Source: Saposhnikovia divaricata (lineage: Eukaryota; Streptophyta; Magnoliopsida; Apiales; Apiaceae). Taken from it: a stretch of DNA of 64,000 bases. Under the pieces are notes generated by a model. The model made no database searches. It was not told where the DNA came from and was given only the letters and a program-made list of their open reading frames with translations. Position numbers and translations under genes: made by a program. Of the stretch, positions 22,660 to 35,061 are shown in pieces (the stretch's first letter is position 1; every line of letters starts with the position of its first letter). The stretch covers positions 177,950,148 through 178,014,147 of the forward strand of contig CM071598.1 of the NCBI GenBank assembly GCA_036435485.1. Reading direction: 5' to 3'.

Positions 22660-23575
22660 AAAATCTCTTTTGAGTAGAAGAATGCAGAACATTTCTCCTA
22701 TATGTTCATGGTGTCAGAAGGAGGAGGAAACCATAAATCATTTTTTCTGGGAATGCGAAGTTGCTTGTTGGGTGTGGAATTTTATTGGCAAATGGTAGAG
22801 CATGTAGTGGAAACTATCTAAAATTCAAGTGTTCTCTCTAGGAGAGCTCATCAAATGTCAAAAGGGGGGGATTGCAAATAGATCTTGGAAAATTATCTTG
22901 GCAGCCTCAATATGGACGGTTTGGTTAGCAAGAAATGAATTCCTATTCTCAAACATAAGGATTAGCAAAGCTGATTTGGAATTCTTGATCATCGAAAGAG
23001 TTAGCAAATGGGGTCGAGCAGCTAAAATAATTAAGTGTGGTAAAGATCCTTTATGGCTTGTAAATCCTCAAGGTGAATTAAATATCTATCATCATAATGT
23101 CTCAAAGGATTTCTGGAAGTACAAGACCTCTTCTTTTGATTATTATGGTTATGTGGATGGTGCTTGGACAGTACAAGCAAATAGTTTGATCACGGGTAGT
23201 ATAAGAGGTTTTATTAAGAACAAGAAGGGTGAGTTGGTCTACATTTTTTCTGGTCCAGTGTCTATTGCAAATGATATTGAAGCGGAGATTGAAGCTATTC
23301 TACATGTTGTGAAAATTATGTTGAGATTCAAAAAGTCTATTTCCACAGTGGCCTTATTTTCTGATTCAACAGTAGCTATAGATCAAGTGCGTTCAAGCTT
23401 AAAGTCTTACATCCCAATAGGTAATAATATCTTCAATATCAATTCATTAGTTGGGACCTTGTTTTCACTTCAGTTTGCTCCTAGGAAGTTCAATGAATAT
23501 GGGGATTCGCTTGTAAAATCAGGTTTGTCAATATACTTTCTTTTTGAACATTGGGCTTCAAATCAATGTTTCTAA
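22660..23575 (+). pseudogene. LINE-A zinc-finger and RNase H-like remnant
   Basis: CSWCQKEEETINHFFWEC (about 22710) is the zf-RVT motif. The open stretch 22829-23575 has ILAASIWTVWLARNEFLF, then an RVT_3-type RNase H: YYGYVDGAW (first Asp), AEIEAILHVV (Glu), LFSDSTVAIDQV (Asp), and a final segment in which KFNEYGDSLVKSG replaces the usual AN.VAD.LA. This domain ends the polyprotein in many plant L1 elements. Confidence 0.8.
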
Positions 23576-23957
23576 ATCCCAGTGGTCTTTGTGTTTTTGG
23601 GTTATTTTTTAGGGTCAATTTGTTTTAAAGAGATCCAACTGTTTTGCCCCTCTTTTCCATCTCAGTTTCTTATTTTTCTCATAATTGTATAGGCAGTGGG
23701 CAGTTTTTCACGTATTAATTCTTCTCTTTTTAATTCTTTCTCCTCTCAAAGCTTATTTCTAGTCCCGAAGTTCTTTCATACGAGGCACTCTTTCTTTTAA
23801 GTCTCAAACAGTAAGGCTCCCAACAGTTTTTCTTCCTCGGTAAATCAACAGTTTTTATTCTCGAGATTGGTATTATGTTACTTCTTTATATCTCAGCCTT
23901 GGCCTATAGCAGTGTTGCTCTTTATTTTAAATTCTCCCTTTCTCCTTCTTTTTCTTC

Positions 23958-24732
23958 ATGGAGAATTTCTGGGTGGTTCCAGATGAAGGTTTCGTCAAAA
24001 TTAATGTCTTGTTTGTATCTGTTAAAGAACCGTTGCCAAACGGGAATTCAAATGGAGTGGGGGTCATTATTAGAGACTCTGATGGAATCAAGTTGTGCAA
24101 TGGGTCCAATGCATGGTATGAATGAAGTGCAAGCAGTTTTATGGGGTGCTCATGCTGGGTTGATTCGAGCTCATTATATGGGGTTTGATAGGTCGCATGT
24201 TGAAGTTAGTTAAGGAGAGGCTTTTGATATCATCAGGTTCCAGGATGTCATTTTCGTCCCTCAGGACCTCAGCTTGGTAGTATCTCAAATCAATGCTTTT
24301 CATTCTAATCATTTCTCAAAGGGCGTTACTTAGAGGATGTTTTCGATTGCTCCTCTTGATTCAAACAGAGCAGCGGAATGTATGGCAATGTACGATATGA
24401 AAAATGTGACCTTTGATATCATCAGGTTCCAGGATGTCATTTTCGTCCCTCAAGACCTCAGCTTGGCAGTATCTCAAATCAATACCTTTCATTCTAATAA
24501 TTTCTCAGAGGGTGTTTCTCACAGGATGTTTTCGATTGCTCCTCTTGATTCAAACAGAGCAGCGGAATGTATGGCAATGTACGATATGGAAAATGTGACC
24601 TCATTTGCCGTGGCTCCAGGAGTATTTGGTAATCTTCAAAATTTTCTTGATTTGGATATGGGAATAGCACTTCCCTTTCCGGAACTACAACCGGGTCCTA
24701 TCATCGGTGAAGGCGAAGTACTTGATGAATAA
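23958..24732 (+). pseudogene. Second RNase H-like region with 189-bp duplication
   Basis: Downstream of the first RNase H-like domain, MENFWVVPDEGFVKINV and GVGVIIRDSDGIKLCNG (23958-24122), then EVQAVLWGAHAGLIRAHYMG (24120-24213, another frame), resemble the start of a second RVT_3 RNase H. The following FDIIRFQDVIFVPQDLSL ... DSNRAAECMAMYDM block is present twice in tandem (24222-24410 and 24411-24599, period 189 bp, or 63 codons) and ends in an open tail to 24730. The duplication keeps frame although the domain is broken elsewhere. Either this LINE lineage carries two such domains or it acquired a host gene piece. Confidence 0.55.
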
Positions 24733-24992
24733 AGAGAGAAGGTAGAGGAGTATTTTTCTGAAAGAGAAGCTAGCAAGGGTTTTTGTGGTGGTGTTCGTAT
24801 GTTTTTGTCTAACATTTTTTCTCTCGCAATGGTCTTTTCTTTGTTTCTGATGTTTTCCATTTTCGTAATATCGCTCTTTTGGTTAGGTTTGTTAGGTTGG
24901 TATGTTCAGGTTATGGATTTTGTAATGTTGTTTATTCTAATATAATTCTCCCCTGTTTAGCAAAAAAAAAAAAACAAACAGCCCTTAGGAAT

Positions 24993-26109
24993 ATGGTTAA
25001 CATTTTTCCTTAGATTATTAGTAAAATAAATTAATGAGCACCCTAACCCTAAGATTCTAATAATAATAGATATAAAAAGTGAAAAAAATGTAAAAAAAGA
25101 TAATCATAATCTTTAAAGAGAACGGTACTTCACTACTTTGTATTTTTTACATAATTAAAAATAAACTAATATAGAAACATTCAATTGTACTATTATAGTT
25201 TTTTATACACATACAAAAATGAAAATAATCAATAAAATGTGATATCTATTAGAATACTATATCTACCATATTAATTAATATGTAAATACAGTTATAAGGA
25301 TTAAAATAAATAAATTAAAAAGAAAATAATATATTAAAAAACTGTACATCTTAATTCATTGGAACTGTAAATGAGCCAATACATCCACCAATAGTTCCTG
25401 ACTCAAAAAAATTTGATTCGGGTTGTATGTGATTCATTACTAAGTTGATCTTCAACATAATTTTTATATTTTAAAATCAAAACATATTAATATTGCATAA
25501 TATAATTAATCCTTTTGAGTATATAACATGATTTTGCAATCAAATATTGCAAATACTTATTGTTTTGCAATAAATGTTCAATAAAATTCATTATATTTAA
25601 AAAAAATTAAAAAACATGTATATTTTGCAAATTGAACATGTTTAATAAAATGAGCTTGGAGTCTAAATGTCTTAATAAAAAACTTTTCTATTTATGCGAC
25701 CTATAATTATATTTAATGAATGTTTTTTGACGATCCGATTGAAAATTATGTCAAAAAATTGTTGAATTATATTTTTTATGCAAATTTAAGTTATAAAATA
25801 TTGATTTTATAATCATAATGTATTCTTATATAACATTAAAGGTAGAGATTGATTGAATTGTTTTGTTAAAAACTGATTGATCCAAATCACTTAATTGTTT
25901 GAAAATTTGTGTATTCATTTATTTTTATTAGATATTTACATTCATACAGTTAGATTTTTAATTAAGTATCCAAATATTATAAATTTGAGTTGTACTACTA
26001 GAAAAGATTTCAAAAGTGACCGTTAGATTTTCTTTACCTTTACAAAATAATACATTTTTTAATGTTTTGCTTGTAGAATATATATAATTATCAAGATTTT
26101 TAGTGAAAA
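24993..26109. other. AT-rich intergenic DNA
   Basis: No gene, repeat border or RNA supported over 1.1 kb. Confidence 0.45.
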
Positions 26110-26145
26110 CTAGCGTAACAGCCCGTGCAAGGCACGACCTCTATG
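26110..26145 (-). mobile_element. Helitron 3' terminus (minus strand)
   Basis: Read on the minus strand: CGTGCCTTGCACG (5-bp stem) followed by GGCTGTTACG and CTAG, then T. This is the hairpin plus CTRR end of a Helitron that extends to higher coordinates. The same terminal sequence occurs in plus orientation at 51281-51299. The 5' end was not found, so the body (perhaps up to about 28 kb) is not delimited. Confidence 0.6.
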
Positions 26146-27784
26146 TAAATGTCTCTAATTTTGTTTTAAAGAAGAAAGTAACGGTTGTTTACTTTTTGGA
26201 TTGGAAACTCGTAATTATGAAATTGTAATATAAGTATTGATATGTATTAATAGTGAATGCCAATAATGACTGTATATAAACGCTAACAATAATGTTGTTG
26301 AGTATGATGTAAAGTTTGAGTTATGAACGGGGATCGTCTAATTATAAATTTGAGAGAGTAATATCATAATCTTTGACTTTCCATAGTGATAGGCACTGCT
26401 TTCCATATCAACACGATTACAACCGTACACAATAGCCGCAAGTGGTAGCATACTCATTAAAATATGTTAAGTAAAAATGGCGTGATTTATCTTATAAGAT
26501 TTTGCTTCCCTTAAAATATGTTAATGTCATCTCTATTGCAAGTCTATAATGCAATGTTCTCACACCAATCATGAACCTATAAAAACAAAATTCCTATAGG
26601 AAATAGACTGAGGGTGCAAAGAAAAATTTCAAAAAAATGGAATATAAACAAGTAATAAAATTATATTTCATATCATTCTACATCAGATCAACCTGAAAGA
26701 AGCATATTATGTTAGTTATATTTTTAATCTTATATCCAAAAGGAGATTAGGTATTACGTAATATTCCGCTAAACAATCACATTCTTTTACGATAAATGTA
26801 AACTTGAATATATATGGTTAACCAAAAAAACTTTTTTAAAACTAAATTGTGTTTTATTTCAATAATTTAATACATACATATAGATAAATGTTTGTGATTT
26901 TTTTTTAATCCAGATTTAGTAACATTCATGTATAACCAAGAATTTTATCTTAACATTTTATTTTTCATATTAATCATTTATAGTGACAAAGAGAGTGTAG
27001 AATGTGTTTATTTTAGAAAATATAAACAAATGAAGTGTACATTCTGAAAAAAAAATTATTAAGAAACGAATGCGATAAATGTATAAATAATATTATTGTA
27101 TAATTTAAAAATTATTTTCTTAATTTAGAATGATAAAAGTAATGAATAATGAAATACATTGCATATAATATATTCCTTATACTGGATCAAATTTCAATAT
27201 TATTTTTTAGGTATCTATTATCAACTAATTCAAATAAAGTATGGTCAGAGATATAATATAATATAAATATATGAATTATAAATAACATAATTAATATATA
27301 TTTAATCGAAAACATACAGGTTTAATAAAATTTATAAGATGATTGAATATATAGATAAATAAAATTACGAACACTGAAAAAACGGAATTATATAAATAAT
27401 ATAAACTAACATTTTATTTACTCAAATGTGAAAACAAAAAATAAAATAATTAAGTGAAAATGGTGTGATTTATCTTATAAGATTTTTAAGGCAACTCAAA
27501 AAGTAATGTAATATAGTGGCTGTATCATGAACCTCTTAAAACGAGATTGGTGGCTCGGCTCCGAAAGCTAACACAAATTCTTCCATTTTTTACATAGATT
27601 ATAAAGGGGTGACATAATTGTTATTTCCAAAAAATGAGGGTGAAATAATAATTTTACAACCAATTTATTGGTACTTTTTGCACTTGTATTGAGATTTAAT
27701 ATATAGTTGAAATAAAAAATGGGACAAAATGAGATAATGTGGTTTATCTAATAAGATTTTTAAAATATACTCATTACTAAGTGT
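26146..27784. other. AT-rich DNA, probable Helitron body
   Basis: No coding signal. gtgatttatcttataagattt occurs at about 26481 and again near 27468, with a related form at about 27730, suggesting degenerate internal repeats. Confidence 0.35.
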
Positions 27785-27850
27785 AGCATAATGGTTATGA
27801 CATGAGTTTAAGGGGGAAGGTTAGGGGTTCGATTCTCAACACTAAAACAA
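27785..27850 (+). mobile_element. tRNA-like SINE fragment
   Basis: An A-box-like tagcataatggttatgac and, about 35 bp later, a B-box-like aggggttcgattctc. The same tagcataatggtt start is present in the CACTA element at 43957. It does not fold into a standard cloverleaf. Confidence 0.45.
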
Positions 27851-28044
27851 TTTCAACTAAGTTTTTCACAAATATTGAAAGGGTAGCACTTTTGTTAATT
27901 TTCAACAAATAGGGGCAAAATAATAATTTCACAACCAATAAAATGACATTTTTTGTCCTTGTGTTGATGTTTAATATATAGAAATAGATTGTTTGGAAAA
28001 CATACATAATCTTTAAAATTTACAACTTTTTTTTATAAATATAC

Positions 28045-28200
28045 AGTAGAACCTCGATAAATGAATATTCGATAAACGAATAACCTCATCAAATGAATAA
28101 TTTTTTCCAGTCTCGACATAATAGAGACAGTGAATTTTTGACCTCGATAAATGCATAATCTCGATTAATGAATAAAATTTTCCGATCTCTAACATATTCA
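28045..28200 (+). mobile_element. pogo/Emigrant-like terminus
   Basis: ta-cagtagaacctcgataaatg followed by degenerate repeats (ttcgataaacgaataacctc, acctcgataaatgcataatc) resembles the TIR and subterminal region of plant pogo-family elements (Lemi1/Emigrant type, CAGTAnAACCTCnATAAAT). No matching opposite end was found. Confidence 0.45.
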
Positions 28201-28489
28201 TTTGAAAAATATATTTGAAAATCAATTTGAAAAACATATACGGTCTCTAAAATCTAAGTTCTACAATAAAATAGCGACCCACGTAAAACTTAATTCTATA
28301 TATTCTTTTCTTTTATTAATTTGACCACATTATATAAAATATATTATGTACTCTAATGGTAATATAATTATGTATTTCAGTAATTTAATGAATAAATTTT
28401 AGAATATTTATCAAAAATATTACTTTTTTAAAGTTTTTTTGCGATTTTACTATCTTCTCAAAATATGTACAGAAATACCAATTTATTTG

Positions 28490-28936
28490 CAAAAATACCT
28501 AGGTTGCATATGCAATTGAAAATTGAAAGTTAAATTTCCAGTTTTTTGCCAACTTCTAGTTGTATATAAGGACTGCAAAGAAGCAAAAAATGGAAATTCA
28601 GTTTTCAGTTGCATATGCAACCTATGCAACTGAATGCAACTGAAAATTGAAAGTTTAATTTCCATTTTTTGCCACCTTCTAGTTATATATAAGGGATGCG
28701 CAACAACAAAAAATGAAAATTTAACTTTCAATTTTCAGTTCCATATGCAACCTATGCAACTGAATGCAAATGTAAATTGAAAGTTGAATTTTCATTTTTT
28801 GCCAACTTCCAGTTATATTAGTTATATATAAGGGTTACGCTGCAGCAAAAAATGAAAATTCAATTTCTAGTTTTCAGTTGCATATGCAACCTATGAAACT
28901 GAAAACTGAAAGTTAAATTTCCATTTTTTGCTGCTG
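28490..28936. repeat. Tandem repeat with ttgcatatgcaa palindromes
   Basis: Three to four copies of a 103-134 bp unit carrying the palindrome ttgcatatgcaa, aactgaaaattgaaagtt and atttccattttttgcc. The array was cut by the copia element: related sequence resumes at 45810-45920 on the far side. Confidence 0.75.
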
Positions 28937-28941
28937 CGCAC

Positions 28942-29447
28942 TGTTACCCAGTAATGAACAATTGTAGAAGGGGGGTTGAATACAATTGTATAAGATTTTC
29001 GATGTTTTTAACAGAAATGATAAGAAAAGTATGAATAAATAACAGCTTTATTAAATCTGATATAAAACTGTTACAAACTCTCTCAAGAAATTCTGATGTT
29101 CTTAAGAGCTGCTAGGTTTCAAGATATCTCGTGTAAGCGATTACTTAAATGTAAAACCTAAATTGTGTTTATATACATCATACAGCTGCCCTATCAATTA
29201 CAAGATATGCCAAATCAATTAACAACTGTTTACAATGCATATCCTAACTGATAGCTACGATCCTATAAAATAGGAGTCAATAAATCAATCTTCCTTGATC
29301 TCTGGACTAATATAAATCTTCATGTAATCCAGATCAGCTTCCAATACTGATAACAACCCTAATACTGACGTTGTACTATTGATGACGTCAACATCAGTAT
29401 CTAATCAGAAGTCTAGATCTTGATATCACTTGAATCAATATTTAACA
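28942..29447 (-). repeat. 3' LTR of the copia element
   Basis: 506 bp, beginning TGTTACCCAGTAATG and ending AATATTTAACA on the plus strand. On the minus strand a TATA-like TATATAAAC lies at 29167-29175. It is the intact counterpart of the CACTA-split LTR. Confidence 0.92.
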
Positions 29448-29499
29448 ATCTATCCCAATTTGTACTTTGTAAACTAAAGCAAAAATTCCTTGATTCATT

Positions 29500-32028
29500 G
29501 ATGTCAAAAACTCAAAACAAAATATCTTCTAGAAATCGTCAGGAACAGTTTCAGAAATTCTTTGATAGAAAAGATTCATCTTCAAGAAATCTGACAACAA
29601 CTCTTCTTCCTTGCTTTTAAGAATTTGAATCAGTTTCCTCTTCAGATTCTTGAGTTCTTCAACTTCCTCCTTAATCTGATAAATAGCTGCCCTGAGATTC
29701 TGTATTGAGCTTCTAGGTAAATCTAATTCTCCCAATAGTATATATGCAAACTCCTTCCCATCAGGATTAAGAGATAATTGTTCCACACCAAAGTATTCTT
29801 CCTTAACAGCAGTGCCTCTCTGCATTTCAGTTTCTTTGCCTCTAGGAGTATAGTTACCATCATACCTTGATCCTCCATCCAGAAATCTCTGTCTGATAGT
29901 TCTGAGAATCATATTAACCAGTTCTTGTAGACTTCAATCTCTTTAACTTTGATTCTTTTACCCTTGAGCAGATAAAGAACATATTTCAGTTCCTTCGTAG
30001 ATTTGCATCACAACTCAACAATAGTTAATTTCTTGACAGTCTTATCTTTCATGAAGTACAACAATCTTTCCACTTTCTTGGCACCTCCATGACAATCAAT
30101 AATAATTACAACAGCTTCTAGCTTCCATAGATCATCAATAGTTAACTCATCACCAATCTTGCCAACTAGAGGATGTTGATCATTTTGTGTTGTAAAAATA
30201 ACCTCTGCTCCATGAAACCTAATACCTCCTCTCGTTTTAGGTTCCAGGCCCTTCAAAGCAGATTGCATTCTTGTCCATAATGGTGGTGATTTATCAGACT
30301 CAGAAGATTTAACTTTAGCACTCAGTGAATGGTTAAGAGATTTTTCTTCAGTAACCAGTGGAGGTTCAGTTATCAATCCACCAGATTGAAAAACAGCTGG
30401 TCCATTATACTTCCAATCATTGATCTTCTTCCATTTCATGCCTTTCTTCTTGCTAAAAGATTTATCCTTTTGTTTCTCCTGAACTTGTCTTGTGATATCA
30501 TACCACAGCCTCCTATTAAACTCTTTTATATTCTTTTCATAGTCCTTGGTTGCTTTAATTTCAGTATCTCTTGCTTTTCCTCTGATCTCCTTTTCTTTTT
30601 CAAATCTTCTGAATCTTTCTTTCAAGATATCAGCTTCTTCAGAATCAGGAGCATCACTTTGAGTAGTGTCAGGAGCTGTGACTTGAATCGTATCAGAAAT
30701 AGAGATTCTATCAGGAATAACAGTTTGAACTGCTTTAACATTAACATTCTGTGCTTTCACATCCATTTTACTCTTCCTGACTGTCAACTGATTTTCTTCT
30801 TCTTGTTGATCATCATGTATAATAGCCTGCATAGAATGTGGAATTAATTCACTTGGAATAACAGGAATATCAACAGATATCTCCTCTGTCTAGCCTTCTT
30901 TTGAGTAGGCTTCCTTCCTCTTCCTCTTCTTCCTCTGCCTTTTCCTCTACCTGCAGTAGGATTCTTCTTACTAAAACTATCCACAAGCTTTTTTTGTTCA
31001 ATTAAAATTTCTTCTTTTGACAGAGTAGGAAAGTCTTCTTCAGCTAGCACAGAAAGAGCTGACTTTGCATTTGCTAGTTCAACTCTTTTATCTTTATGAA
31101 ACAAATGAAGAACCTCACCAGTGCCAGTATCAAGTTCATAAAAGAAAGGTTTAGCAGCTTCTTTATTTTCATCATTAATGTACACATCATCCTCAGGAAT
31201 TGTTGACAATTGACCTTGATCAGGTGTCAGAACTGTTCTTCCATATGAGTTTGAGATTGTATCATTATTCTCACTGTCTTCTTTCCAGACCTAGAAATAT
31301 GAGTTGACTGACTGGTTTGAGTTTCAGATCGACTTCTCCTTGTTACCAGTGCAGCATCAGAGGTTCCAGCTCCATGTGACTGAGCACCACCATAATTTCC
31401 AGAAGTATCATCATCCTTTCTTACAACTAGATCAGGTGTGCATTTTGTTTTGACTACCTTCTCCCCCTTTTTGACATCAGGATCAATCAATAAAGATAGA
31501 ATAAGTTGGAGAGAGGCTTCAATTTTGTCAACTTTGCTTTCAAGAGAATCAAGTCTCTTATTAGTTTTCTCAACCTCTTTGGTCAGAATCCGAACCTGAG
31601 AACTAGTAGCAGATAATTCAAACTTGGTCAGTAACTCAGCTCGAGTATGCGCATGAAAATCCTTAACAAAAGCAATTTCATTTTGAAGACCTTTAGAAAG
31701 AATAGTAGACATTTTCACAACATTTCATAGAGGGGCATTATCAGTCAAAGTTCTAGCAACATAGTGAGCATGACCTTGTGCATTTTCAAAAGAAATAGTT
31801 TCTCTAGGACTAGCCCAGCTGCTTTCCCATTCATAACTGCTAACACATTCAGCATTCTCTCCAGTTTCAGTATCATGAATGATCTCATGATGTATCAAGC
31901 CTCTTTTATGTGCAACCGTACCCTCAGTAGTTTTACTAACAGGTTCCATAAATTTGCTGGAAGATCCATAAGTGGCACCAAGACTAGCATGAATGGCTTC
32001 TTTGAGCTGTGCTGTCTCAGGATCATCC

Positions 32029-32061
<33 letters not shown>

Positions 32062-34737
32062 ACATCATCATTTGAGCTATCACTATCATTAGCATCAGGA
32101 ACATCATCACTTTGATCATCATCAGGATTCGGAATACCCTTTAATTTCAAATCAACAGAAGAAGAAGCTGAAATATTCCGAGGACCAGCATTTAGAACAG
32201 AAATAGTTCCTAAATCTCTCTGTTCTTTTAAAGTGATCTCATCACTTCTCACTGTTTTGCCTAAGTTACTTTCAATAGTAAGTGCTACCTCACTAGAAGT
32301 GATTAACTTCTCACTCTTATCTACCTCTCCTTTTGCCAGTACAGGAGACCGCCTCTCTCCACTCTTCCTTTTCTCTAATTGTTTACTCTCTTTCTCACTT
32401 GAAAAGTTCTGGCTCGACAAATTTAAAGAAATAAGAGGTGGCTGAGAAGAGTTAACTGTAGTCATAAAAAAGAGGTATCCCTTGTATCAAGTCTATCTGT
32501 AATCATGCTATCAGTAGTGAAAGAAGTAGAGATAGAAGTGTTACCTGAAGAAGTATATTCCATTGGCCTTGATGAGAGTGGTTGCACTAAAAATGGTTGA
32601 TTTACATCTTCAAGAATTTCAGCAACACTATCATCAAGAATGATATTATCATTTAGAATTAGGCTTGTATCAGTATTTGCTACTAATGGTTCTTGTGGAG
32701 CCATAGGTTCTAAATCTTCTTCAACCATTTGAGCTGAAGGTTCTTGTGTGCTTCCCTCAAATGTAGTTTCTTCATAAACACCATCCATTTGAGCAATGTG
32801 TCTGTCATGATCAGCCTTATCTTTCAGATGTTGAGCAATGTCAATCTGAACATCAGAAATCTCTTGAGCAGTGTCAGAAAATTCCTGTGCTGATTTGAGA
32901 ATGCCCGCATCTTCATTTTGAGAAGATGGTTCTTGTGGGACCATTCCTTCAGAAATGTCTGCACCCACACTTTGAGTGGATGGTTCTTATGTGACTGGAT
33001 CTGTAGTAGCTGCTGAACTCCTTTGAAGTTCAGGTTCTTGTGGGCTAGATCCTTTCAGAGGTGAAGTAATCTTCTGTTTCTTTTGTCTTTCAAAGACCCT
33101 TGCTTCAGCTTGTCTCTTCACTAGAAGTGGTGTTGGTTGTATACCAAGCTGAGCAGCAATAACATTTTCTTTTTCCACAGACACCTCAATGATTCTTCTT
33201 TTTGGAGAAGCATGTGCTGGAGAATCAGAAATCTCAACAGTCTTCACATGTGAATTATCAGGAGTAGAGGTGTTAAGATTGATAGTTGTGTCAGAAACTG
33301 AGGACTTGTCAGGATTGGTAGAGACTTCAGCAATAGTCTTTGTATCATAAGTAAGATTCTGTATTTCCATAGGAATATAATAACTGCTTTTGTTGATAAT
33401 CTTTCTTCTTTTCTTTGGCTTTTCAGAGATTTCCATTTCTTCAGTAACAATAGTGGAAAATTTCTTTTTCTTCATCACAATTGATAAATGCAATGTAGCA
33501 TCACCAGAATCAGAATCCTCTGATTGTAAAAACTTCCTTTTCTCTCTTGTTTCTTTATACACACCTATTTTAATCAAAGAATCATCAACCTTAAGACCAG
33601 GTTTCTTCTCAACCAGGACCCCTTGTGCACTCCCTTGTGACTTCTTTTGAGTGAGGGTTGGAGTGGAGAAATTCTTTGATCCTGATTGTCTTCTAGACAC
33701 ATCAGATCTAGCTAATTTCTTTCCTTTTACAACTGATGCCTTTTGGGAGACACCAGAGGTGGTTGACTGTTTGTATTGTTGTTTGTGTGATGTGCTTGTG
33801 TTAGGAACATGATGTGTTTCGTCCTGTCCCATAGTACTTGTTGTTGGGCCATAATTAATAGGCAATCACTTTTTCAAGAGAAGCCAGACCTCATCAGGAA
33901 TGTAAGGATTTCCCTCAAAACCATTTTCCTTATCAGAATTAACTAATGAATTTATGTTATTTTCTGAAATTCTACAGATAGGTAACATTGTATCATTTTC
34001 AAATGTAGCATTTGGACATAAGTGAGAGAATATCAATTGAAAAATTTAAGAAAGCAGACATAACCACATTTTTCTGCTTTTCTATCACTTAATGCTTTCA
34101 GAGTAAAAGTCCCATAATCAAAAAGAAGATCATGAATTAGAGAGTACCCAATTTTAACAGAGCAAGTTGGTAGTGCATCAAAGTTTGTAACTTTGTTCAG
34201 GAAGCATCTACTGATTGTGTCAAAGAAGAAATTCCATTCCTTCTTAAGCTTGGTTCTGTACAGGCTTCCAAACTTCTTTGGATCTCCATTGTAACCTAGA
34301 CTTATGTCAAACTCAGGAAGTGTTGAATCAGGAATATTGTTAGGAGTCTTACCACTGAGAGATGGTAAGTGAAGAGCTTCAACTACAACTTCAGGAGTCA
34401 CATAATGTGTAACACCATTGTATTGAAAGTTCATTTGAGGCTTTCCTGATACAGATCCTTGCCCAAAGACAGCAGTATTCCACACCTGCATAATAGACTA
34501 AAAAGAGATCTTGGCAGGTTGGGTTAGAGCATAGTTTATTGGGCTTGAGGCCATAAAGTCTTGAATGATGTGAAAATCACTGGGTAAAGCTTCATGATCG
34601 AGAACAGCAACGAAGTTGTTAGTAGCAAAACTAATTCTGTTGATTACAACCTTACTGTTTATGAATGGTGAGGCATCCATTGTAATTGAGAATGAGAGAT
34701 ATGTGAGATTTTTGAATTTAGGGTTTGAGAGCACACG
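29500..34737 (-). pseudogene. Additional ORF downstream of copia pol (decayed)
   Basis: About 5.2 kb of sense-strand coding remnants fills the space between pol and the 3' LTR. It begins MDASPFINSKVV (34680) with FHIIQDFMASSPINYAL and IMQVWNTAVFG, a globular N-terminal domain of roughly 230 residues that I associate with extra frames of large copia elements in asterids. Next come long low-complexity, Ser/Thr/Gln/Glu-rich stretches with PQEP repeats, an Asp run (DDDDDDDDDDEDD, about 32025-32060), a predicted coiled coil (LTKEVEKTNKRLDSLESKV, about 31600), a basic GRGKGRGRRGRGRKP patch (about 30930), and a C-terminal Leu/Lys-rich coiled coil (29529-29912). The open pieces lie in all three frames, so several frameshifts and stops are present. 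Function unknown; an envelope-like, gag-like or movement role would be speculation. No clear transmembrane segment was seen. Confidence 0.75.
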
Positions 34738-35060
34738 GAGATAGAAAAATAATGAATTACTGATTGTAAAGAGAATAATGATTAATTGAGAACCGTTTTT
34801 GTGTTTGTTTTAGAAAAACAAAATTACCCTCAATTACAAGTGTCAGGTACTGATTAGTACACATTATTCGTGGATAACGGACGTGGGTAAGTGGTGATAA
34901 CTGCACGCCATTTTATGTGTATCTATATGCATATATTAATATGTGAGACACACGCGCACAAAACACTGTTTGTCAGATATTTAACATATTTTTGTGAAAT
35001 TGATTAAGGAGAATAACACTGAAATATTTAATTAGAAAAATTAAATAAATCAATTATCAC
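34738..35060. other. Junction between truncated pol and the extra ORF
   Basis: AT-rich and non-coding. Copia RT stops at about 35062 and the expected remaining RT and RNase H (about 1 kb) are absent, so a deletion or an element-specific spacer is inferred. Confidence 0.55.
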
Positions 35061-35061
35061 A

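Larger units (their letters stand above)
21155..24976 (+). mobile_element. 5'-truncated plant L1-type LINE (LINE-A)
   Basis: A 16-bp target duplication aacagcctttaggaat (one mismatch) lies at 21139-21154 and 24977-24992, and a poly(A) tail lies at 24962-24974 after ctgtttagc. The copy starts inside reverse transcriptase at the KAFDSVKW region, so ORF1, the endonuclease and the first half of RT are missing. Three coding remnants follow: RT, an RNase H-like domain, and a further RNase H-like region. Confidence 0.9.

Noticed and set aside
27785..27850. Functional tRNA gene
   Set aside because: A- and B-box-like motifs are present, but acceptor and anticodon stems do not form.
31764..32075. Plus-strand frame with poly-Ile
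   Set aside because: The reverse complement of the Asp (GAT) run in the copia extra ORF.
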